Source of the DNA: an uncultured Eubacterium sp.
GTDB taxonomy: Bacteria > Bacillota > Clostridia > Lachnospirales > Lachnospiraceae
Assembly: GCA_910577295.1 (NCBI GenBank)
Contig: CAJTLS010000039.1
Coordinates: 1-18,280, forward strand
Direction: 5' to 3'
Length of the DNA stretch: 18,280 nucleotides
The notes below the pieces were generated by a model. That model was given only the letters and a program-made list of their open reading frames with translations, had not been told where the DNA came from and made no database searches. A program made the position numbers and the translations under genes. Below are positions 13,314-18,280 of the stretch, one piece after another. The first letter of the stretch is position 1; the number at the start of each line of letters is the position of its first letter.

Positions 13314-13715
13314 CTATTCTTTCCCTATCTGTATCGGTTTACTAAATAAATCATCATTTGAAAACGTATAATCTATCTCTAATTCTTTTGCCATGCTTTT
13401 TAGCAATTGTAATAAATCTGCAATGACAGCATCACCATTTTTTTTATTATAGGAGACCGTTTTTCTAAATACTTCAAATTTATCCAAAACATCCGAACAA
13501 TCATTATATGCAACAAAAACCTGATTAATAGCCGCTTCAAAAACTCCGCTTGATGATGCCTTTTCTGTAATATCATTACGATAAGCCATCAAATCCTTAA
13601 ACACAGATAACTTATACTCATATCTCTTGTCTTTTCTGGCATTTTGCCATGTCCACACTAACGTAATTATAGTTGCAATAATTCCACTCAGCAACGAACT
13701 AAACAACGTAATCAT
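13314..13715 (-). CDS. Small membrane-anchored protein (DUF6680-like)
   Basis: The protein has 133 residues. One membrane segment at the N-terminus (ITLFSSLLSGIIATIITLVW, about 2-21) is followed by a positive stretch (ARKDKRYEYKL) and a helical cytoplasmic domain. The pattern KLSVFKDLMAYRN, then INQVFVAYNDCSDVLDKFEVF and LLQLLKSMAKELEI, fits the DUF6680-type family as I remember it. No catalytic motif is visible. AGGAG lies before the ATG. It starts 68 bp after the HD gene in the same orientation and is the last gene before a hairpin terminator. It is AT-rich like its two upstream neighbours and unlike the operon to its left. A sensing or membrane-tethering role for the HD protein is only a guess. 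Confidence 0.7.
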   Translation of the reverse strand: MITLFSSLLSGIIATIITLVWTWQNARKDKRYEYKLSVFKDLMAYRNDITEKASSSGVFEAAINQVFVAYNDCSDVLDKFEVFRKTVSYNKKNGDAVIADLLQLLKSMAKELEIDYTFSNDDLFSKPIQIGKE

Positions 13716-13783
13716 ATTTACTTCTCCTGTCTTTTTATAACCTGCTTTATTATTGGAAATGCTACTGTTCTATTTAAGGCAGA

Positions 13784-15406
13784 TTAACCATTATCAAAAA
13801 CTTCCTGCAGAGCTATTTTACCCAATATCACTGCTAAACTTCTCAAATTAATTTTATTTTCCTTATTTATTCTTCTATAAAATAGATAAAAAAATTTGTC
13901 TCTGGTGCTCTTTTCAGCTTTAAGCGTATTTGTAACCTTTTCAAAAAAACATGGTTTGCTCAAAGTATCAAATTCTATCTGAATTTTTGCAAACGCCTCT
14001 TTTGCAAAACCACTATTAAACTGATTAGCTTTCAAAATCACAAAATCAAAATCTATCTTTTGTTCATTTGCAAAGGTCTCTAATGCTTCTAACCATTGCA
14101 AATGTTTTTCTTTTTCAACAATCAATGCTTCTAATTTTTCTTTATTCGTTTCTGCAGCTTCAAGAAGTTTTTGCGCATTCTCCATATCCCTTTTACATGC
14201 GTCTAAAGCAAATTTATTAATCTCTTGTGATTTACATACAAAATTTAAATATTTGCATAATCCCTCTAAAGCATTTTCCACAATTTCAAAAATTGTGTCT
14301 GTATAACCAACATTAAATATCGCTTTGTATTCCGCTTCAGATTTCCATAAAGGATGTCTTCTATCTTTTCTCCGAAAATACTCTTTTCCTGAATCATTAT
14401 TCAAATTCTTCATTAAAAAGGTAATATCTGCATCACATAATAAAGAGATTCTATAATTATCAAAAATTTCTATCCCCTCTTCTGTAAGTGCCTCATAAGA
14501 AAATAAATCCACATTTGTATATCTATTTTTTAATGCTTCAATTGAACTTTGCAGCAAGTATGCCTCATATTGCACTATCGGATGATTTTGAATCCACTTA
14601 CGCTCCGCATCATGCGCATAAACTACATTTTCAATAACACTAATAGCACTCTTTTTATATACTATCTGATACTTTTGTTCTTCTTTTCGAAGACTAATAC
14701 TTTGGAGAAGACGCACATAGTCAATGGAGACTGTATCAAATCCTGTGATATAGGCATCTCTTATTAAGTAATCTAATTTATCAACATCTATCACAGTGGA
14801 ATTAAGTAAAGAAATTATACAGTTTAAAAAAGAATTTTTTATCTCTTCTCTTTTTGCATATGGATATCCTATAATGCATCTTGCAAAAAAGCTTTTCTCT
14901 TCATCATTTTGAAATAAGAAACCATAATCTCTTAGTGCAACAATTACGCTCATCAGTTCATGAGGCGCCGCCTTATAATTTTTTCGTTCTATTTCTTCCT
15001 CTAAATCCTCATCTCCTGTAAGTTCAATAATAACGTTATGTAACAAATTTCTTTTCCCATTTTCGAGATAAAAGTCTTCCCCTGTATGCGAAAATGGGGC
15101 ATGTCCTAAATCATGTAATAAACATGCTAATTCGAAAATTTTCAAATATCTTTCAGGCTCTTCAATTTCAATAAACTCGTTCTTATTTCTAGCTATACTT
15201 TCAGACACTATACAACCTAAATGATATACTCCCAATGAGTGTACAAAACGATTATGTACAGCAGAAGAATATAATGGGGAATAACTCGTTTGAATTATAT
15301 TTCTCAATCTTTGAAACCCTGCTGTATCTACAATATTGGAAATAATATTCTCATCAATATCTATATACCCATATATCGGGTCTTTAAAGCGTTTATTTTT
15401 CGTCAA
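13784..15406 (-). CDS. HD-domain phosphohydrolase (dGTPase/SAMHD1-like) with C-terminal coiled coil
   Basis: The 540-residue protein has the HD metal-binding residues of the COG1078/SAMHD1-like group: HNRFVHSLGV (His51, His56), LLHDLGHAPFSHTGE (His98, Asp99, His102, His107, Glu110) and DVDKLDYLIRDAYITG (Asp207-Asp212). Relatives hydrolyse (d)NTPs to nucleosides and triphosphate, and several limit phage replication. Residues about 400-450 (KRDMENAQKLLEAAETNKEK and on) form a predicted coiled coil, and the C-terminal region is helical, longer than the plain housekeeping enzyme. The start is a TTG at 15406 overlapping the upstream stop (TTGA), with GGGGGT just before it, so translation is probably coupled. 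It is AT-rich. A plain dNTPase without defence function is the main alternative. Confidence 0.85.
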   Translation of the reverse strand: MTKNKRFKDPIYGYIDIDENIISNIVDTAGFQRLRNIIQTSYSPLYSSAVHNRFVHSLGVYHLGCIVSESIARNKNEFIEIEEPERYLKIFELACLLHDLGHAPFSHTGEDFYLENGKRNLLHNVIIELTGDEDLEEEIERKNYKAAPHELMSVIVALRDYGFLFQNDEEKSFFARCIIGYPYAKREEIKNSFLNCIISLLNSTVIDVDKLDYLIRDAYITGFDTVSIDYVRLLQSISLRKEEQKYQIVYKKSAISVIENVVYAHDAERKWIQNHPIVQYEAYLLQSSIEALKNRYTNVDLFSYEALTEEGIEIFDNYRISLLCDADITFLMKNLNNDSGKEYFRRKDRRHPLWKSEAEYKAIFNVGYTDTIFEIVENALEGLCKYLNFVCKSQEINKFALDACKRDMENAQKLLEAAETNKEKLEALIVEKEKHLQWLEALETFANEQKIDFDFVILKANQFNSGFAKEAFAKIQIEFDTLSKPCFFEKVTNTLKAEKSTRDKFFYLFYRRINKENKINLRSLAVILGKIALQEVFDNG

Positions 15407-15768
15407 GCAGAAACCCCCAGTGCGCTAATAGAAACTTTATCCATAAATGCCAGCATAACATCTACCGATAAATATCCCCTGAATTTTTCCCATAATTGAT
15501 TAACTGATATACGTTCCTTTAATCTAATCCCTTCATCCATACCATTTGAAAATAGTTCAAAATAATCCGAATAATCGTGTAAAAATTCATTCGTGCGTTC
15601 TTTCGATAACACCAATACAGCCTGTTCCTGTTTATCATTCAGATATTTTATAACTTTAGCTCCATACTCGTCCAATTGTTTGAATAAAACTTCTCGCTTC
15701 TCAGATTTTTCAACCAACTCAATTAACGCATTTGCTACCAAATCTTCAATTCCAATGTAAATACACAT
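15403..15768 (-). CDS. Small unrecognised helical protein, first gene of the HD operon
   Basis: This 121-residue protein has no family I recognise. It is mainly helical and charged (ELVEKSEKREVLFKQLDEYG, KVIKYLNDKQEQAVLVLSKE, LWEKFRGYLSVDVMLAFMDK), with no signal peptide or membrane segment. The second ATG (15768) was chosen because GGAGG lies 7 nt upstream; the first ATG, 6 nt earlier, is too close to that site. It overlaps the TTG start of the HD gene by 4 nt, so the two proteins are probably made in step and may form a complex. A promoter is directly upstream. Confidence 0.72.
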   Translation of the reverse strand: MCIYIGIEDLVANALIELVEKSEKREVLFKQLDEYGAKVIKYLNDKQEQAVLVLSKERTNEFLHDYSDYFELFSNGMDEGIRLKERISVNQLWEKFRGYLSVDVMLAFMDKVSISALGVSA

Positions 15769-15800
15769 AGCCATTCCTCCATTTTGGTATTAGTTTTTAT

Positions 15801-15829
15801 ATTCTACCATCATTTGTACCTAAAAACAA
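15801..15829 (-). promoter_or_regulatory. Promoter of the HD operon
   Basis: On the minus strand TTGTTT (15829-15824), a 17-nt spacer and TAGAAT (15806-15801), about 30 bp before the first gene of the operon. Confidence 0.65.
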
Positions 15830-15889
15830 CTCTTGTTACATTATATTATGTTTATCCGTCTGCAAAATATCCTGTCCACAAAAATAAAA

Positions 15890-16654
15890 TTATCTAACTC
15901 TTATCTCTTCCAGCATATAGGAAGCATATTCCTGCGCATAATCGTCTTCCCACTCCATTGGCCGGTCAGATGTATATTCATCCAACGCCTGCAAAATCAA
16001 ATCATGATACTTTTTAGGAACGTGGTCGATTCCCCATTTTCCCCCTTCTCGCTTTGATAAAACAATTTCGTCTTTCCTATACGCCAATACCCTGCATAAA
16101 TTCAGAATAATGTAAGTAGGGTTTGTCTTGATTTCTTCCTCCGCATTTTCAATATCATTGCAAATGCTGTCAAAATAAAATTCTTTCTTGACTTCGGCAA
16201 AAACATCTTTAATATCTTGTCCATAAAGGCATTTCCCTCTATGACAGATAATGGTAAAATGTGCTGCCAAATCTTTATCAACACCATTCATCCTCTCGAC
16301 ATAGTCTATGGGATTTGTTTTGTACCATTGTAAATGCGCATTAGAAAAATGTAATTCAAAAGGCGTGGGATAAATAAAAGGCTTACATACATCCATTTTG
16401 ACAATACTTAACTCTATTCCCTTTTCCGGCGCATATGTATTTAGTTCCACAACCATGTCCATATACTTACGTTTTTCTTCATTAGTGATAGCCGCATTCA
16501 CTACAACTACTAAATCAATATCACTCTTTTTCTCATTAAAACATCCCATTACAGCAGAGCCATGAAGATATATTCCAACCAGATTATCCAACAAAATCTC
16601 CTGGCTTTTCGCAACAAATTTTTTTGTTATATTTTCTAACATATCTGTATTCAT
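15890..16654 (-). CDS. Aminoglycoside nucleotidyltransferase-like protein (ANT / DUF4111 type)
   Basis: The protein has 254 residues, close to the usual length of AadA/ANT(9)-type enzymes. The nucleotidyltransferase motif is intact: GIYLHGSAVMGCFNEKKSDI with Gly32-Ser33, Asp45 and Asp47 (SDIDLVVV), and a third acidic site in KGIELSIVK (Glu81). The C-terminal region (KEFYFDSICNDIENAEEEI, YIILNLCRVLAYRKDEIVLS, EGGKWGIDHVPKKYHDLI) resembles the DUF4111 adenylyltransferase helical domain. Such enzymes add AMP to spectinomycin or streptomycin; the true substrate cannot be told from the sequence, and many chromosomal relatives are untested. A weak GGAAAG precedes the ATG. It stands alone, with the HD promoter about 60 bp downstream and a large hairpin about 50 bp upstream, next to an IS3 element. 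Confidence 0.8.
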   Translation of the reverse strand: MNTDMLENITKKFVAKSQEILLDNLVGIYLHGSAVMGCFNEKKSDIDLVVVVNAAITNEEKRKYMDMVVELNTYAPEKGIELSIVKMDVCKPFIYPTPFELHFSNAHLQWYKTNPIDYVERMNGVDKDLAAHFTIICHRGKCLYGQDIKDVFAEVKKEFYFDSICNDIENAEEEIKTNPTYIILNLCRVLAYRKDEIVLSKREGGKWGIDHVPKKYHDLILQALDEYTSDRPMEWEDDYAQEYASYMLEEIRVR

Positions 16655-16705
16655 CTTTCCATTTTTTATAGCACTTATTAACTGTTATATCTTTTTCCTT
16701 CATGT

Positions 16706-16758
16706 TAGCCTGACGGTGACAAGTCGAACCCGTTTCTTGACTTGCCACCGTCAGGCTA
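16706..16758. repeat. Long hairpin (20-nt arms) upstream of the ANT-like gene
   Basis: TAGCCTGACGGTGACAAGTC (16706-16725) and GACTTGCCACCGTCAGGCTA (16739-16758) pair over 20 bp with one mismatch and a 13-nt loop. No U-run follows on either strand, so it is not a standard terminator. It lies in the probable 5' leader of the ANT-like gene and could be regulatory RNA or a mobile-element relic. Confidence 0.8.
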
Positions 16759-16924
16759 CGAACTCTCATAAGGGCAAAACAAGGGAAAAGAATACATATC
16801 TTTGAGGTTTTTCTTTCCTGTTTCCGATACCACATAGGAAATTCTCCTGTTGATACTGCGGTTTGAACATTCAGCATCCCTGTCATAGGTTTGTATCGAT
16901 GTCTTTATGGTGTTAGTATATAAA

Positions 16925-16947
16925 TAGTACAAATCAAAATGAGTTAT
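16925..16947 (+). repeat. IS3 left inverted repeat, core
   Basis: Starts TAGTACAAA and ends GAGTTAT; 20 of 23 positions match the reverse complement of 18191-18213. It lies upstream of orfA. Confidence 0.75.
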
Positions 16948-16995
16948 CCCTTAACCTATGTTATAATAATCTCATTACCGAAGGAGGTACTCATT

Positions 16996-17292
16996 ATGTC
17001 CAGAAAGAAGCAGCACAGCAAACAGTTTAAGTTAGATGCCGTTCAATACCGTAAGGAACACCCCGATCTTAGTCAGATTGAATGTGCAAAAAATCTCGGC
17101 ATCGGCACCAGTACTCTCTCCCGTTGGGAATCCCAATACAGGGATAATTCCGGTGACATTCCCACCCGAGGTTCTGGTAACTATTCCTCCGACGAGCAAA
17201 AGGAGATTGCACGTCTTAAGAGAGAACTCCGCGATGCACAGGATGCGCTTGATGTCTTAAAAAAAGCCATCAGCATTCTGGGCAACGACTGA
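16996..17292 (+). CDS. IS3-family transposase OrfA
   Basis: This 98-residue protein has an N-terminal helix-turn-helix of the IS3 OrfA type (KKQHSKQFKLDAVQYRKEHP, then AKNLGIGTSTLSRWESQYR) and a C-terminal leucine-zipper-like helix (KEIARLKRELRDAQDALDVL). It binds the terminal repeats and dimerises. The ATG at 16996 follows GAAGGAGG; the in-frame ATG at 16939 has no such site. Near its end a run of seven A then G (17259-17266, TTA AAA AAA G) is a typical -1 slippage site, which allows an OrfAB fusion with the next frame. Without slippage it ends at 17292. Confidence 0.87.
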   Translation: MSRKKQHSKQFKLDAVQYRKEHPDLSQIECAKNLGIGTSTLSRWESQYRDNSGDIPTRGSGNYSSDEQKEIARLKRELRDAQDALDVLKKAISILGND

Positions 17293-18182
17293 CAGAAGCT
17301 GTCTATACCGAAGTTTCTGCCAAGGTAGAGGCTGCCAAAGCCGCACACCGCCGGGTCTCTATCTCTGGAATGCTGAAATTCTTAGGCGTGTCACGTTCCG
17401 GCTACCATGCTTTCCTTCACCGGACAGTATCTGTCTCCCGTCAGCGCAGGGAATCTGTCAAACAGCTGATCCGGCAAATTTATGACAAGTCCAACCAGAA
17501 CTACGGTGCCCCCAAAATCACAAGGGAACTTCGTAAATCCGGCATCCGTATCGCTGAGAGAACGGTCGGAACTTACATGAAACAAATGGGTATTAAAGCC
17601 CAATGGGTCAAGCCATGGACTGCCACTACACGAAACTCCGATTTCAGCAGCCAGCTTCACAACATCCTTGACGAACAGTTTAACCCGGAATCTCCTGATA
17701 CTGTCTGGTGTACAGACATTACTTATATCTGGACTCATGAAGGCTTTGTCTACCTGACAAGCGTCATGGACTTGTACGCAAGAAAAATCATTGCATGGAC
17801 ACTCTCCGATTCCATGGAAGTATCCTGCGTCATTGATACCATAAATAAGGCGAAAACACACCGGAGGGGCAGTCTTCCCCGCATCATCCACAGTGACAGG
17901 GGAAGCCAGTATGTTTCACAGGCTTATTACGATGCCACAACTGGCATAGAGCGCAGTTACTCACATACAGGATATCCCTATGATAATGCTTGCATTGAGG
18001 CATTCCACTCCCTGATTAAACGGGAATGGCTGAACCGTTTCCAAATACAGGACTATGACCATACTTACCGTCTTGTTTTTGAATATATTGAGACCTTTTA
18101 TAATACAGTACGCATCCACAGCCATTGTGACTATATGTCACCAAATGACTTTGAAAAACTGTATGAAAAGGTTGCAAGCTAA
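17265..18182 (+). CDS. IS3-family transposase OrfB / OrfAB catalytic part
   Basis: The frame is open from the slippage site at 17259-17266 onward (KSHQHSGQRLTEAVYTEVSA and so on), so expression by -1 frameshift into OrfAB (join 16996-17265 and 17265-18182) is likely; an internal ATG at 17370 would remove part of the N-terminal helix-turn-helix (HRRVSISGMLKFLGVSRSGYH). The integrase core has the DDE residues: WCTDITYIW (first Asp), IIHSDRGSQY (second Asp) and NACIEAFHSLIKREW (Glu, spaced as in DD(35)E). It cuts and joins the IS ends. All catalytic residues are present and no stop interrupts it. Confidence 0.87.
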   Translation, partial: SHQHSGQRLTEAVYTEVSAKVEAAKAAHRRVSISGMLKFLGVSRSGYHAFLHRTVSVSRQRRESVKQLIRQIYDKSNQNYGAPKITRELRKSGIRIAERTVGTYMKQMGIKAQWVKPWTATTRNSDFSSQLHNILDEQFNPESPDTVWCTDITYIWTHEGFVYLTSVMDLYARKIIAWTLSDSMEVSCVIDTINKAKTHRRGSLPRIIHSDRGSQYVSQAYYDATTGIERSYSHTGYPYDNACIEAFHSLIKREWLNRFQIQDYDHTYRLVFEYIETFYNTVRIHSHCDYMSPNDFEKLYEKVAS

Positions 18183-18190
18183 CTTATTGA

Positions 18191-18213
18191 ATATCTCATT
18201 TTAGTTTGTACTA
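18191..18213 (+). repeat. IS3 right inverted repeat, core
   Basis: Reverse complement of the left repeat core at 20 of 23 positions; begins 8 bp after the orfB stop. Confidence 0.75.
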
Positions 18214-18223
18214 AATCTTGACA

Positions 18224-18280
18224 TAGGGGACTATCCCAAAGTTTGTGTAAACCTCTAAACTGGTGTAAGATGTAATTATC
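18224..18280. other. Possible end of another insertion sequence
   Basis: Right after the IS3 end, GGGGACTATCCCAAAGTT, followed by TGTGTAAACCTCTAAAC, resembles terminal repeats of IS256-type elements from memory. Only one end is in the window and no transposase is visible, so this is weak. Confidence 0.3.

Larger units (their letters stand above)
16911..18223 (+). mobile_element. IS3-family insertion sequence (probable limits)
   Basis: Two overlapping-frame ORFs (orfA, orfB) lie between inverted repeats. A 23-nt core at 16925-16947 matches the reverse complement of 18191-18213 at 20 of 23 positions. The outer limits are less clear; TG at 16911 and CA at 18222-18223 were taken from the TG...CA rule, which gives about 1.3 kb, a normal IS3 size. 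No convincing target duplication is seen. The transposase genes look intact, so it may be active. Confidence 0.7.

Noticed and set aside
17391..17891. 166-residue minus-strand ORF inside the IS element
   Set aside because: It is a shadow of the DDE transposase on the other strand.
1..18280. CRISPR array, tRNA, rRNA or known riboswitch
   Set aside because: I looked for regularly spaced repeats, cloverleaf-like ends and known riboswitch cores by eye and saw none; a covariance-model scan would be needed to exclude small RNAs.

Overview
The window looks like an accessory stretch of a low-to-mid GC Firmicutes chromosome, most likely of the class Clostridia and probably Lachnospiraceae-like. The signs are strong AGGAGG Shine-Dalgarno sites, TTGACA/TATAAT promoters with 16-17 bp spacers, some TTG/GTG starts, and gene types common in gut Clostridia. 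This placement is inference from style and content; there is no rRNA or other marker gene here. Almost all genes lie on the minus strand. The exceptions are a tail-like fragment at the left edge, a radical SAM gene and an IS3-type element at the right edge.

Left part (1-4512): the 3' end of a phage tail/fibre-like gene; a decayed cupin gene on the minus strand; then a minus-strand unit of a short Erm-type 23S rRNA methyltransferase followed by a NUDIX hydrolase fused to an inorganic-pyrophosphatase-like domain. The erm gene has a long 5' leader. It holds a near-consensus promoter, a nine-codon leader peptide MSACVFRVR that ends in an Arg-Val-Arg (+x+) motif, a hairpin with a U-run just after it, and a second hairpin/U-run that overlaps pairing with the erm ribosome-binding site. 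This is the layout of a drug-inducible attenuator. Upstream of it is a cytoplasmic GH43-type glycosidase whose promoter region is about 80% identical, over about 60 bp, to the erm promoter region.

Middle (4513-10435): a plus-strand SPL-type radical SAM gene convergent with a minus-strand run. In transcription order the run holds two AraC-family regulators with GyrI-like ligand-binding domains, a stand-alone GyrI-like protein, an unrecognised 379-residue protein and an ACT-domain protein. Further upstream are an XRE/zinc-ribbon regulator and a broken DUF6144-like gene just downstream of it. A 17-bp palindrome sits on the regulator's probable promoter.

Right part (10436-18280): a four-gene minus-strand operon encodes an XRE-HTH/SAM-methyltransferase fusion, a DUF402 protein, an S51-type peptidase or glutamine-amidotransferase-like protein, and a small ABM-like protein. 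Next is an AT-rich three-gene operon of a small unknown protein, an HD-domain (dGTPase/SAMHD1-like) phosphohydrolase with a C-terminal coiled coil, and a DUF6680-like membrane-anchored protein. Its make-up suggests a candidate anti-phage module, which is inference. Then come an aminoglycoside nucleotidyltransferase-like gene preceded by a 20-bp-arm hairpin, and an apparently intact IS3-family element with its -1 frameshift site. The last bases may be the end of another IS.

The most interesting signals are the erm leader, the repeated promoter module and the HD operon. Two pseudogenes, an IS and a tail fragment mark this as a region of turnover.
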